A DNA stretch of 64,000 nucleotides, taken from assembly GCF_012927125.1 (NCBI RefSeq), contig NZ_JABBFZ010000008.1, forward strand, positions 1-64,000. Direction: 5' to 3'. Under the pieces are notes generated by a model. The model was not told where the DNA came from and did no database searches. It worked only from the letters and a program-made list of their open reading frames with translations. This document shows positions 43,724 through 52,963 of this stretch, in pieces; position 1 is the stretch's first letter, and each line of letters begins with the position of its first letter. Both the position numbers and the translations under genes were made by a program. This DNA is from Paraburkholderia antibiotica. GTDB lineage: Bacteria > Pseudomonadota > Gammaproteobacteria > Burkholderiales > Burkholderiaceae.

Positions 43724-45517
43724 ATGAGACTGACCACCAAAGGCCTGTTGCTGATCGCGATTCCGGCCGTCTTCGAACTCGCGCTGCTGTCCGGCCTCGT
43801 GAAGGCGCAGGCCGACGCGACCGAAGCCGAGCGTTGGGCGATGCACAGCGAGGAGGTGTTGCGCCAGAGCGCCGCGATTCTCGAGCCGGTGCTCTCCGAA
43901 TCGGTGGCGCTGCGCGGCGCGGTGCTCGCGAACAACACGCACTTCACGACGCCGGTCTCGGTCTGGATCGACGTCGACCGGCGCATCGATCAACTGGCCG
44001 AGATGGTCGCCGACAATCCCGCGCAGGTCGAGCGCGTAGTCGAGGTGCGTCAGGCGGTGCAGGCTTATCGCCAGTGGTCGGACCGGCTTCAGGATCTGCT
44101 GCACGCGGCGCGGCGCGGCGATATCGCCGAGCGGTTTCAGGATCTGGCGCACGCCGACGTGCTCGACCGCTTCCGTTTGCAGGTGAACGCGTTCCAGGCC
44201 GAGGAACGTCGCCTCGACGCGCTGCGCTCGAATGCGGCCGCCGCCGCACGCGCGCGGCAACAGTCGCTGATCGTCGCGGCCGCGCTCGGCTCGCTGCTGT
44301 TCGTCGCGCTGGCCGTGTGGATGTTCACGCGCGGTGTGCGCGGCCGGCTCGCGCTGCTGTCCGACAACGCAGGGCGGCTCGCCGGCAACGAGCCGCTCGC
44401 GCCGCTCAGTGTGGGCCGCGACGAAATCGCCCGGCTCGATCTGACCTTGCACGAAACCAGCCGGCGACTGCTCGAGGCCGATCGTATCGAGGCGCGCTTT
44501 CATGCGGATCTGGAGCGCCGCACCGCCGAACTCGCGCGCATCAACGAGACGCTGCGGCAGCAGACCCAGGAAAACGAAATGTTCATCTACAGCGTGTCGC
44601 ACGATCTGCGCGCGCCGCTCGTGAACCTGCAGGGCTTCTCGAAGGAGCTGATCCGCGCGTGCGACGAACTGCGCGACGCGGTGCGCGCGTCGTCACTGGA
44701 AACGGGTACGCGGCAGCGCATCGAGCGGATCGTCGATGAGGACGTCGGCGAGGCGCTGCATTATCTGCAGACCGCGGTGCTGCGCGCGTCGCACATCATC
44801 GACGCGCTGCTGCGGCTTTCGCGCGTCGGCCGTGTCGAGTACCGGCGCCAGAAGATCGACGTGCACGACATCGTGCAGCGTGTCGTCGATGCGATGCAGG
44901 GCTCGATCCGGGCGCGGCGCGCGCGCGTGAGCGTTGGCGAACTGCCGCTGGTGTGGGGCGATCCGACCGCGCTCGAACAGATCTTCGCGAATCTGATCGG
45001 CAACGCGGTCAATTATCTGGACCCGGCGCGCGAAGGCCGGATCCAGATCGGCACGACGCCGGCGCCGCCGGGCGTGCATTCGCTGCGGATCTTTTACGTG
45101 CGCGACAACGGTCTGGGCATTCCGGCGGTTGCGTTGCCGCGGCTTTTCAATGCGTTCCAGCGCCTGCACGGCAACACGACGCCCGGCGAGGGCATCGGCC
45201 TTGCGCTGGTGCGGCGGATGGTCGAGCGGCACGGCGGTCGGGTGTGGGCGGAATCGAAAGAGGGCGTGGGGACGACGTTTTATCTGTCGCTGCCGGAAGC
45301 CGGCGACGGAGCGGGCGCGGGTGAGGCGGCGGCCAGCGCGCTCGCGCGGGCCGATGCGGCCGCTGGGCAATCGCGCGACGCGCGTGGCGGCCCGCAGGCG
45401 AAACTCGAAGCGCGCGAGCGGGCTGCCACGGCGATCGCCGCGGAGGCTGGTCCGGCTGCCACTGGCGGGTCGGCCGCGCGGTCCGTCGATACGGAAGGCG
45501 GCATCAGTACGCGCTAG
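43724..45517 (+). CDS. Sensor histidine kinase with CHASE3-like sensor
   Basis: A 597-residue membrane kinase. Two helices (about 7-25 and 185-205) flank a periplasmic helical domain resembling CHASE3; a HAMP-like segment and coiled coil (about 205-285) lead to HisKA with phosphorylated His in YSVSHDLRAPLVNLQGF (near 295) and a HATPase domain (N box EQIFANLIGNAVNYL, G1 VRDNGLGIP, G2 GEGIGLALV). The last 70 residues are Ala/Arg-rich and look disordered. The short spacing of the first helix fits a signal anchor. No response regulator is adjacent, so the partner is encoded elsewhere. Confidence 0.85.
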   Translation: MRLTTKGLLLIAIPAVFELALLSGLVKAQADATEAERWAMHSEEVLRQSAAILEPVLSESVALRGAVLANNTHFTTPVSVWIDVDRRIDQLAEMVADNPAQVERVVEVRQAVQAYRQWSDRLQDLLHAARRGDIAERFQDLAHADVLDRFRLQVNAFQAEERRLDALRSNAAAAARARQQSLIVAAALGSLLFVALAVWMFTRGVRGRLALLSDNAGRLAGNEPLAPLSVGRDEIARLDLTLHETSRRLLEADRIEARFHADLERRTAELARINETLRQQTQENEMFIYSVSHDLRAPLVNLQGFSKELIRACDELRDAVRASSLETGTRQRIERIVDEDVGEALHYLQTAVLRASHIIDALLRLSRVGRVEYRRQKIDVHDIVQRVVDAMQGSIRARRARVSVGELPLVWGDPTALEQIFANLIGNAVNYLDPAREGRIQIGTTPAPPGVHSLRIFYVRDNGLGIPAVALPRLFNAFQRLHGNTTPGEGIGLALVRRMVERHGGRVWAESKEGVGTTFYLSLPEAGDGAGAGEAAASALARADAAAGQSRDARGGPQAKLEARERAATAIAAEAGPAATGGSAARSVDTEGGISTR

Positions 45518-45609
45518 GTGCTGGGTGGCGAAGAACGGCCGGTACGGTGCGCAGCATTGCAGCGTTCAAAAGACAGCGTTCAAAAGGCAAGCCGCCGGAG
45601 CAGGTTGGT

Positions 45610-45933
45610 TCAGCCGCCGAAGATACGGCGCGACTTGAGCAGCCTGTGTCCGCGCACCGACCAGTAGCAACTGCAGAGCACCAGTCCGGCGACGCCCGCG
45701 AGCGCCGCGATCGAGGTCGGCCGCAAGCGGCCCAGATCGTCGATCATGAACAACCCATGCGCGACGATCAGCAAGGCTGCCCATAGCGCGCAGGCTGCCT
45801 GCATCAGCAGACGCGTGCCCGCCATATGCCGCACGCGGTCGTTACGCGACCAGGCAGAGCGCCGGCGCGCACAGAGAAAGGCGATCGCCATCAGCAGGAT
45901 GGCGAGGGTAACGATCCAGTCGGTCAGTTTCAT
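45610..45933 (-). CDS. Small membrane protein of unknown function
   Basis: A 107-residue protein with three hydrophobic helices (about 5-22, 40-60 and 77-95), separated by Arg-rich turns (LCARRRSAWSRNDRVRHMAG). I do not recognise a family. Start at the ATG at 45933. It faces the kinase gene end to end, with 92 bases between. Basic loops on one side suggest a cytoplasmic orientation for the first turn. Confidence 0.65.
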   Translation of the reverse strand: MKLTDWIVTLAILLMAIAFLCARRRSAWSRNDRVRHMAGTRLLMQAACALWAALLIVAHGLFMIDDLGRLRPTSIAALAGVAGLVLCSCYWSVRGHRLLKSRRIFGG

Positions 45934-46104
45934 CGAAACGGTACTCCCCAAAGCAGTCGCGACTATAGGGAAGCGTTTCGGCTGAGACTATCGGACTACT
46001 CCCAAATGTTGGGGGGGCGGCGAGTCCTGACTTTCACACGCGACGACTTTCGCGCTCACTGCCCGTACTCGATGGGCGTTGCCGCAATCGCCCAGTGCTC
46101 GATC

Positions 46105-46686
46105 TCAGTGCTCGATCCGCGTGCCGAGCAGCACGAGGAACTGCCGCAGCCACTCGGGATGCGCGGGCCACGCGGGCGCGGTGACGAAGTTGGCGTCGGT
46201 GATCGCGGCATCGACGGGGATGTCGGCATATTCGCCGCCCGCGAGCTTCACCTCGGGCGCGCAGGCCGGGTACGCGGAGATGCGCTTGCCGCGGATCACG
46301 TCGGCGGCGGCGAGCAGTTGCGCGGCGTGGCAGATCGCGGCGATCGGCTTGCCCGCCTCGGCGAACTGCCGCACGAGTTCGATCACCTTCGGATTGAGCC
46401 GCAGATACTCGGGCGCGCGGCCGCCGGCGATGCCCAGCGCGTCGTATTGCTGCGGATCGATGTCCTCGAAGGTGGCGTTCAGCGTGAACTGATGGCCTGG
46501 CTTCTCGGTATAGGTCTGGTCGCCCTCGAAATCGTGGATCGCGGTCTTGATGCGCTCGCCGGCCTTCTTGTTCGGGCAGACCGCGTCGACCACATGGCCG
46601 ACTGCCTGCAGTGCCTGAAACGGCACCATCGTTTCGTAGTCCTCGGCGAAGTCGCCGGTCAGGAACAGGATCTTCTTTGCCGCCAT
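46105..46686 (-). CDS. DJ-1/PfpI family protein
   Basis: A 193-residue class-I glutamine-amidotransferase-like protein. The nucleophile elbow is [12 protein letters not shown] (Cys in the tight turn), with the DJ-1/PfpI opening [20 protein letters not shown] and [13 protein letters not shown]. Family members include deglycases/glyoxalases, chaperones and proteases; closest in layout to PfpI-type intracellular proteases. Start at the ATG at 46686, with GGAGG upstream. No operon partner. Confidence 0.88.
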   Translation of the reverse strand: MAAKKILFLTGDFAEDYETMVPFQALQAVGHVVDAVCPNKKAGERIKTAIHDFEGDQTYTEKPGHQFTLNATFEDIDPQQYDALGIAGGRAPEYLRLNPKVIELVRQFAEAGKPIAAICHAAQLLAAADVIRGKRISAYPACAPEVKLAGGEYADIPVDAAITDANFVTAPAWPAHPEWLRQFLVLLGTRIEH

Positions 46687-46882
46687 CGTATGCCTCCAGT
46701 TGATCGATCGAACCACGGGATGCTGACAGGTGCTCATGCGTCATGCCCGGCCAGTCTACTCCAGGATGTTTGACAGAACCGCGACCGCTTCGGGTGCAAT
46801 GGAAGCGGTTTCACCGCGCATCGGCGGTATGATGGGCGCGTCTTCGTTTTACACGAGCCGCCCGGCGCGGTTCCTACTCACC

Positions 46883-47347
46883 ATGATTTCATCTCTTTAC
46901 TGTTCGTTGCTGCGTCGCGCGGCGGTCGTGATTTGCGTGTTCGGCGCGCTGGCCGCGTGCCAGAAGAACGACGCGTCGGCCGGTCAGGCCGCCAGCAAGC
47001 TCAACGACGCGGCTCAACTCGCCGGCCAGAAGCTCGATCAGGCGGCAAGCTACGTCGGCCAGCAGGTCGACGCGACCCAATCCGCCGCGCAGCAGAATCT
47101 CGACTCGGCCTCCGCGCCGTCGATCAAAATCGATCCGTCGGCGCTCGCGTCGAGTGCCCAGGCCAATTTGCAGAACGCCGCGAGCGCGGCCAACGCGCAG
47201 CTCGGCAAGGCCGCGTCGATTACCGGCCAGGGCCTCGAAGTGGCGGGGCGCAAGCTGCAGGCGTGGTCGGCACAGAACGCGGGGGCGTCGGCTTCGTCGA
47301 GCGCATCGAGCGATTCCGCCGACGCACAGAAGCAGATGGACAAATGA
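46883..47347 (+). CDS. Putative lipoprotein with Ala/Gln-rich repeats
   Basis: A 154-residue protein with a lipoprotein signal peptide (hydrophobic AAVVICVFGA, lipobox LAAC, acylated Cys at 26). The mature part is Ala/Gln/Ser-rich, with repeated heptads of the kind SKLNDAAQLAGQKLDQAASY and alanine runs resembling the helical lipoproteins or BON-less homologues of small outer-membrane proteins. Predicted long coiled helix, probably tethered to the outer membrane. No function recognised. Start at the ATG at 46883. An upstream frame to 46730 does not look coding. Confidence 0.75.
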   Translation: MISSLYCSLLRRAAVVICVFGALAACQKNDASAGQAASKLNDAAQLAGQKLDQAASYVGQQVDATQSAAQQNLDSASAPSIKIDPSALASSAQANLQNAASAANAQLGKAASITGQGLEVAGRKLQAWSAQNAGASASSSASSDSADAQKQMDK

Positions 47348-47395
47348 CGGGCGCGCGAGACCGATTCGCTGTACGCGGTTTGACGGTGCCGGAAA

Positions 47396-47416
47396 ATGTA
47401 ATTATCATGGTTACAT
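47396..47416. promoter_or_regulatory. Rrf2-type operator, upstream of the regulator gene
   Basis: ATGTAA-N9-TTACAT, a 21-base inverted repeat 26 bases upstream of the regulator start. The same layout recurs at 48063. Confidence 0.7.
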
Positions 47417-47441
47417 ATTGTCGTCGCCGGATGGGTGCGCT

Positions 47442-47891
47442 GTGAACACGAGTAGCCGGTTTGCCTTTGCCGTGCACGTGCTCGCGTTGCTGTCGCTGCA
47501 GGGTGGTGTGCCGTTGTCGTCGGAGATGATCGCGGGCAGCGTGAATACGAATCCCGTGCTGATCCGCCGGCTGCTGGCGATGCTCGCCGACGCGGGGCTC
47601 ACCACCTCGCAGATGGGCGCGGGCGGCGGTGCGCTGCTGGCGCGGCGGCCCGAGCAGATCACGTTGCTCGACGTGTATCGCGCGGTGGACGATGCGCAGC
47701 TGTTCGCGCTGCATCGCGAGGAGCCGAATCCGGCGTGTATGGTCGGACGCAATATCCAGGGCGTGCTGCGGGGTATCGTCGACGAAGCGCAGCGGGCAAT
47801 GGAAGCATCGCTCGCCGCGCGCACGCTCGCCGACGCGACCGCCGACGTGGTGCGCGCGGAGAAGCAGCGGGAGCGCAAGCGTCGGGTGTGA
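47442..47891 (+). CDS. Rrf2-family transcriptional regulator
   Basis: A 149-residue Rrf2 protein starting at GTG 47442 (MNTSSRFAFAVHVLALLSLQ), with a winged helix (LSSEMIAGSVNTNPVLIRRL) and the typical wing GGGALLARRPEQITLLDVYRAV. It has a single cysteine (NPACMVGRN), not the three needed for an Fe-S cluster as in IscR, so another signal, possibly redox at that cysteine, is sensed. Layout and neighbour resemble Bacillus YwnA beside YwnB. Matching operators lie before it and before the next gene, so it probably represses both. Confidence 0.85.
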   Translation: MNTSSRFAFAVHVLALLSLQGGVPLSSEMIAGSVNTNPVLIRRLLAMLADAGLTTSQMGAGGGALLARRPEQITLLDVYRAVDDAQLFALHREEPNPACMVGRNIQGVLRGIVDEAQRAMEASLAARTLADATADVVRAEKQRERKRRV

Positions 47892-48062
47892 GCGGCGGCC
47901 ATGAGCCGGCACGAACGGCGAGCCGCCGGGCGAAACCGGCAGGCGACGGCAGTACAGAAAAGCGGTATCGCGGCGCGCATGTCGAGCAGGGATTGGCGAC
48001 ATGCGCGACCTGCGCGACGGTAGCAACGAACGGGGTGGATGCCCCGCTTTTTTTCTCTTTAT

Positions 48063-48083
48063 ATGTAACTTTTGTGATTGCAT
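48063..48083. promoter_or_regulatory. Rrf2-type operator, upstream of the NAD(P)-binding protein gene
   Basis: ATGTAA-N9-TTGCAT, one base away from the site before the regulator gene and with the same spacing. It lies 25 bases upstream of the start codon, where bound protein would block transcription. Confidence 0.72.
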
Positions 48084-48108
48084 ATGTCGTTGACAGGAGC
48101 AGGATGAA

Positions 48109-48756
48109 ATGAGCACACAACTGAAGATCGCCTTGTTTGGCGCGACCGGCATGATCGGTTCGCGGATTGCCGCGGAAGCGGCGCGTCGCGGGCATCGGGT
48201 GACGGCGCTGGTGCGCGATCCGGCGCGCGTGCCGGGCGACGTCGCGAATCTGCAGGCCGCGCAGGCGGACCTGCTCGATGCCGCAAGCGTCGGCGCGGCG
48301 GTGCGCGGCCATGACGTGGTCGCGAGCGCGTATGCACCGCCGCAAGGCGATCTCGCCACACTGACCCGCGCGACCCGGGCGCTCGTCGAAGGTGTGCGCG
48401 CGGCGGGGCTCAAGCGTCTCGTCGTGGTGGGCGGCGCGGGCTCGCTCGAAGTCGCGCCGGGCAAGCAACTGGTCGACACCGACGGTTTCCCGGACGCGTA
48501 CAAGGGCATTGCGCTCGCGCATCGCGACGCATTCGACTACTACCACGGCGTCAGCGATCTCGACTGGACCTTCTTCGCGCCGGCCGCGCTGATCGCGCCG
48601 GGCGAGCGCACCGGCAAGTTCCGCACCGGCGCGAACGCGCTGATCGCCGATGCCGACGGCAATAGCCGCATCTCCGCGGAAGACTATGCGGTGGCGTTCG
48701 TCGACGAACTGGAGCAGGGCCGTTTCGTGCGGCAGATCGCGACGGTCGCGTATTGA
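48109..48756 (+). CDS. NAD(P)-binding epimerase/dehydrogenase-like protein (YwnB type)
   Basis: A 215-residue atypical short-chain dehydrogenase of the NmrA/NAD(P)-binding group. The cofactor motif is FGATGMIGSRIAAEAARRGH at residues 10-29, followed by VTALVRDP and RLVVVGGAGSLEV. No catalytic Tyr-x-x-x-Lys is obvious, so the reaction is uncertain. It follows the Rrf2 gene and shares its operator, suggesting a stress-inducible role. Start at the ATG at 48109. Confidence 0.85.
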   Translation: MSTQLKIALFGATGMIGSRIAAEAARRGHRVTALVRDPARVPGDVANLQAAQADLLDAASVGAAVRGHDVVASAYAPPQGDLATLTRATRALVEGVRAAGLKRLVVVGGAGSLEVAPGKQLVDTDGFPDAYKGIALAHRDAFDYYHGVSDLDWTFFAPAALIAPGERTGKFRTGANALIADADGNSRISAEDYAVAFVDELEQGRFVRQIATVAY

Positions 48757-48902
48757 GCGTGGGCTGATGGCGGGTGGGCCTACCGCGCCGACGCACACGC
48801 GTCGCGACCGGCGCAAGCCCACTAACATTCGGTTACGCATGTCCGGGCGCGCCGGACAAAACTGCGGCTACACTGGCGTCTGCCGTTTTCTCACGGATTG
48901 CC

Positions 48903-51900
48903 ATGCAGTCATGCCCATCGCGGCGTGAGTCCGAGGCTGCACCGTCCGACGGCGGGCAGCAGCCGGCGACTCGCGCCATTCCCCATTTTTCCTCCGACCC
49001 CATCGCACGCTGGACGCATCGTCGTGGCGCGCCCGCGCGCGGCCAGGCCGGCATCCGCGTCTGGCTCGCTACGCTGTGGTGCGCGGCGCTGTTATGCATC
49101 GGCGTGTTCGGCGGGTTGCCGCGCACGGCCGCCGCCGCGCCGGCGAGCGCGCCCGCGGCGAGCCCGGCGGTCGGCACCGGCACGCCGGTGATTCCGGCAT
49201 TGCAGAGTCTGATCAATAGCGCGACCGTCACGGCGACGCCCCCACCGGCGGCCTCCGGCGCTTCGGCGGCCGAGGCGGCGTCGGCGCCGTCGCCCGCGAG
49301 CCAGGCGGAGCTCGCGCGTTCGCTCGACAGCGTGATCGCCACGCTCGACAACGATCGCCAGCGCACCGCGCTCGTCAACCAGCTGAAGAAACTGCGCGAC
49401 GTTTCGCAGAACGCCGCGCAGACCGTCGGCCCGGCCGCGCCCGCGCAGCCGAGTCCGGGCCTGCTCGGCGCGATCGCGTCGGGCATCGCGTCGTTCGAAG
49501 CCGACGTGCACCAGGGCCGCACGCCGGTGCGCTACTGGAGCGGCCGCCTGAACGCGGCCGCCAACGAGCTGTACACGATCGTCTCGGGGCAGGGCCGCGA
49601 AAGCCTCGGCACCATCCTGCTGTCGATGCTCGCGATGCTGGCCGGCTGGGGCGCGTGCGCCGGCGCGCTGATCTACCTGCAGCAGCGGCTGTACCGGCGG
49701 CTGGGCGTCGAGATCAGGCTGCAGCCGAATCCCACCACGCGCGAGCTGCTGATCTTCGCGCTGCGCCGCGTCGGTCCGTGGATCATCGCGTTCGTCGCGG
49801 CGCTGCTGTTCGTGCGCGCGATGCCCGATGCGCTCGGCCGCACGCTCGGCATGGTGGTCGCGTATGCGATCGTCGCGGGCGCGGTGTTTTCGGCGATCTG
49901 CCTGATCATGTTTTCGCTGTTCGGCTCGGGGCATCGGCGCGTCGCGGTGCGTCTGCTGATCGATCACGCGCGGCGCGTGCTGTTCGTGATCGGCGTGTGC
50001 GGCGCGCTCGGCGATGCCGCCGTCAACTACGACGTCGCGCATCAGCTCGGCTCGAATCTCGCCGCGCTGATTTCGACTGCGGCCAACATGACGGCCGCGG
50101 TGCTGACCGGCTATTTCGCGCTCGCGTTCCGGCGCCCGGTCGCGCATCTGATCCGCAACCGCTCCTACGAGCAGCGCAACGATCACAAGGCCGCCACCGA
50201 TGCGTTCGACGTGCTCGCCGCGCTATGGCACGTGCCGGTGCTGGTGCTCGCCGCCGCGTCGGTGGTGGCGACGCTCGGCGGCTCGGGGTCGAGCGAGAAC
50301 GTGCTGCAGATCTCGATCGTCACCGCGCTGCTGCTGGTGCTGGCGTTCTTCCTGTCGGCGATCGTGCTGCGCGTGACGCGCCCGCGCAGTGCGCGCGCGC
50401 GTCGTCGCTCGCCGTATCTGACGCGGCTGCTGCGATTTTGCGGCACCTTGCTGACGCTTTTCATCTGGCTGTTCTTCTTCGAATTCGCCGCGCGTTTATG
50501 GGGCGTGTCGCTGGCCGCGATGGTCGAGAAAAACGTCGCCGCGCGCGGCATCGCGCATGCGATGACAGCGATCGTCGCGACGTTGTTCATCGCGTGGCTA
50601 CTGTGGATTCTGGTCGACACCGCGATCACCGAGGCGCTCAATCCGGGCAGTCCGCGCAACAAGTCGCGCAGCCCGAGCATGCGCGCGCGCACGATGCTGC
50701 CGCTGGTGCGCAACGTGTTGCTGGTGACGATCATGACGATCGCCGGCATCGTCACCGCCGCGAACCTCGGCATCAACGTGACGCCGCTGCTCGCGGGCGC
50801 GGGCGTGATCGGTCTGGCGATCGGCTTCGGCGCGCAGTCGCTCGTGACCGACCTGATCACGGGCCTGTTCATCATCATCGAGGACACGATTTCGGTGGGC
50901 GACTGGATCGACGTCGACGGCGGCCATGCGGGCACGGTCGAGCATCTGTCGATCCGCACCGTGCGCCTGCGCGACGGCCAGGGCGCGATCCACGCGATTC
51001 CGTTCTCGCAGATCAAGATCGTCAAGAACCTGTCGCGCGATTTCGCGTACGCGGTGTTCGAGGTGCGCATGTCGTTCTCGACCGATGTCGACGAGATCAT
51101 GCAATTGATCCGCGAAGTCGGTGCCGATCTGATGGCCGACTTCCGCTATCGACGCGAGATGCTCGGGCCCGTCGAGGTGTGGGGGCTCGACCGTTTCGAT
51201 CCGAACTGGATGGTCGTCAAAGGACAGATCAAGACGCGGCCGCTGCAGCAATGGAGCGTCGCGCGTGCGTTCAATCTGCGGCTCAAGCGCAAGATGGACG
51301 AGGCGGGCATCGAGATTCCGGTTGCGCAGATGCGGGTGTACACGTCGTCGAAGGATAGCGAGGGCGAGCCGTTGCGCGACGATGAGATGACCGGTTTCGT
51401 GGCGCCGGTGGAGACGAGTGCGGAGAGTCTGGCGGTGCAGGGAGCGCGACGCGAGCAGGGCGGCGCGTATGGCGACGCCGATGAGCGGGCGAGAGGGCAT
51501 GCGTACGACGAGGGTCGTAGTGGTGCGCATGGCGGCGCGCGCGGAAGATCTCGTGAGAGGACTCACGAGGCGGCGCACGAGAGGGCGCGCGGGAGCTCGT
51601 ACGAAAGAGCACACGAACCGGTGGACGACGGCGCGCACGAGAGGACTCACGACGTCGCGCACGGAACGACTCATGACGCGACGCGGGACGTAACTCAGGA
51701 AGCGACTGACGAAGCGGCCCACGAAACAGCACGCGAGCCGCGCCGGGAGAAGCATCGCCGCGAAAGCGCGCACGAGCATGCGCGACGCGCCACCCGCGAA
51801 GCCATGTCCGAGGCGACGCACGAAGCGGACGGGATCGGTCCGTCGTCGCGCGTCGCAACGCCTGTGCCGCTCGCGCCCGCGCGCGACGTGTCGCATGAGC

Positions 51901-51986
51901 CGCGACCGGCGCCGCCGCCGACCGGCGAGACCGCGCCGATTCCGCCGCAGATTCCAACGGCGGGCGATGCGGGCGGGAAGGGGTGA
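48903..51986 (+). CDS. MscS-family mechanosensitive channel with long His-rich tail
   Basis: A 1027-residue channel protein. Order: signal peptide or first helix near residues 50-75, an Ala/Pro-rich periplasmic stretch with a predicted coiled coil (to about 215), nine or more helices (about 225-620), the MscS pore and beta domain (about 615-710, with LLAGAGVIGLAIGFGAQSLV and SVGDWIDVDGGHAGTVEHLS), and a cytoplasmic alpha/beta domain to about 830. The last 190 residues are hydrophilic, with about 15 histidines in irregular THEAAHER-like repeats not typical of the family. Start taken at the ATG at 48903. Opens under membrane tension. Confidence 0.85.
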   Translation: MQSCPSRRESEAAPSDGGQQPATRAIPHFSSDPIARWTHRRGAPARGQAGIRVWLATLWCAALLCIGVFGGLPRTAAAAPASAPAASPAVGTGTPVIPALQSLINSATVTATPPPAASGASAAEAASAPSPASQAELARSLDSVIATLDNDRQRTALVNQLKKLRDVSQNAAQTVGPAAPAQPSPGLLGAIASGIASFEADVHQGRTPVRYWSGRLNAAANELYTIVSGQGRESLGTILLSMLAMLAGWGACAGALIYLQQRLYRRLGVEIRLQPNPTTRELLIFALRRVGPWIIAFVAALLFVRAMPDALGRTLGMVVAYAIVAGAVFSAICLIMFSLFGSGHRRVAVRLLIDHARRVLFVIGVCGALGDAAVNYDVAHQLGSNLAALISTAANMTAAVLTGYFALAFRRPVAHLIRNRSYEQRNDHKAATDAFDVLAALWHVPVLVLAAASVVATLGGSGSSENVLQISIVTALLLVLAFFLSAIVLRVTRPRSARARRRSPYLTRLLRFCGTLLTLFIWLFFFEFAARLWGVSLAAMVEKNVAARGIAHAMTAIVATLFIAWLLWILVDTAITEALNPGSPRNKSRSPSMRARTMLPLVRNVLLVTIMTIAGIVTAANLGINVTPLLAGAGVIGLAIGFGAQSLVTDLITGLFIIIEDTISVGDWIDVDGGHAGTVEHLSIRTVRLRDGQGAIHAIPFSQIKIVKNLSRDFAYAVFEVRMSFSTDVDEIMQLIREVGADLMADFRYRREMLGPVEVWGLDRFDPNWMVVKGQIKTRPLQQWSVARAFNLRLKRKMDEAGIEIPVAQMRVYTSSKDSEGEPLRDDEMTGFVAPVETSAESLAVQGARREQGGAYGDADERARGHAYDEGRSGAHGGARGRSRERTHEAAHERARGSSYERAHEPVDDGAHERTHDVAHGTTHDATRDVTQEATDEAAHETAREPRREKHRRESAHEHARRATREAMSEATHEADGIGPSSRVATPVPLAPARDVSHEPRPAPPPTGETAPIPPQIPTAGDAGGKG

Positions 51987-52138
51987 AGGAAGTGTGTGGG
52001 GTGTGCCGCGAGTGTGTGGCGTGCCGCGAGCGCGTACCCGCGTGCCGATGTGCCGCTACATGTCGATGAGGTGAAGCGGGTTTCGCACGAGGTGTATGTG
52101 CATGCGAGTACCGCCCGATACGGGCCGGCTTCCCGCTA

Positions 52139-52825
52139 TCAAACCAGCTCCACCGCGTCGGCCACGCGCACGATGTCGTTGACGTGCGTGCCGATTTGCG
52201 CGCCTTCGACGCCGTAAATATGCAGCGACACGGCCGGCGCATCGCCGCAGTTGCCCAGCCGATGAATCGCGCCGCGGCCACCGCGCACAAACGACACCGC
52301 GCCACGTGCGCGTGCCTGCGAGCGCAGTGCGCTGGCGCTGTGCTGCGCGCCGTCCCATTCGAAGATCGTTTCGCTTAGGCAACCATCGACCACGGCGTAG
52401 CCGCACCACGTGTGATGCGCGTGCACCGGACTCGCGTGGCCCGGCTGCCAGACCAGCGCGGCGATCGCGTAACGACCGTGCCGATCGGCGGCGAGCAGGT
52501 GCCGACGATAGGTGTCCGGCGCGCCTTCGCGCTGTGCCGGCGCGAGCAGCGCCGGGTCGGCGGCCGCCTCGGCGAGCGCGAGCCGCATGCTGCGCGCGAA
52601 GAACGTCGAGTCTGACGGCTCGGGGAATTTCGCGCAGGCTTCGAACATCGCGTCGAGCGTGTCGCACAGACGCTCGATCGGCGTGCGCGGGTGGTCGTCG
52701 TCGGGCGTGGGCATAGCGGCTGCCACCGTGCCGGCATGGAATGATGTCGCCTGCGGTGTCGCGTGAGGCAGCAGCAGAGAATCGGGATGATGCTCGAAAG
52801 CGGTAGCGCGAAGGTCGTCGCTCAT
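52139..52825 (-). CDS. Cysteine dioxygenase-type cupin protein
   Basis: A 228-residue cupin of the cysteine dioxygenase family: the metal-binding HxH in SPVHAHHTWCGYAVVDG and the later His in AVSLHIYGVEGAQIGTHVND. Related enzymes oxidise cysteine or 3-mercaptopropionate with O2 at a mononuclear Fe(II). The first 35 residues look dispensable; an ATG at 52714 is an alternative start. Divergent from an Lrp-family gene with a palindrome between, so amino-acid-responsive control is likely. Confidence 0.78.
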   Translation of the reverse strand: MSDDLRATAFEHHPDSLLLPHATPQATSFHAGTVAAAMPTPDDDHPRTPIERLCDTLDAMFEACAKFPEPSDSTFFARSMRLALAEAAADPALLAPAQREGAPDTYRRHLLAADRHGRYAIAALVWQPGHASPVHAHHTWCGYAVVDGCLSETIFEWDGAQHSASALRSQARARGAVSFVRGGRGAIHRLGNCGDAPAVSLHIYGVEGAQIGTHVNDIVRVADAVELV

Positions 52826-52864
52826 GATCGTGGGGCAGCGTGCCCGCTGCCTGTCGGCTATTTT

Positions 52865-52884
52865 GGGTATCGATATTTATACCC
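52865..52884. promoter_or_regulatory. Palindrome in the Lrp/dioxygenase divergent region
   Basis: GGGTAT-N8-ATACCC, 20 bases, adjacent to the -35 of the regulator promoter. A natural site for the Lrp-type regulator to control both genes. Confidence 0.55.
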
Positions 52885-52886
52885 GT

Positions 52887-52914
52887 TTGACCGGAGAAAG
52901 AGTTTCCATATAAT
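52887..52914 (+). promoter_or_regulatory. Sigma-70 promoter of the Lrp-family gene
   Basis: TTGACC (52887-52892), 16 bases, then TATAAT (52909-52914). The leader to the ATG at 52964 is about 43 bases and includes an AGGGGTG Shine-Dalgarno. Confidence 0.8.
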
Positions 52915-52963
52915 TCCCCCGAGAATCTAAAAAGTAGAATAATTTCCTATCAGGGGTGTCGGT

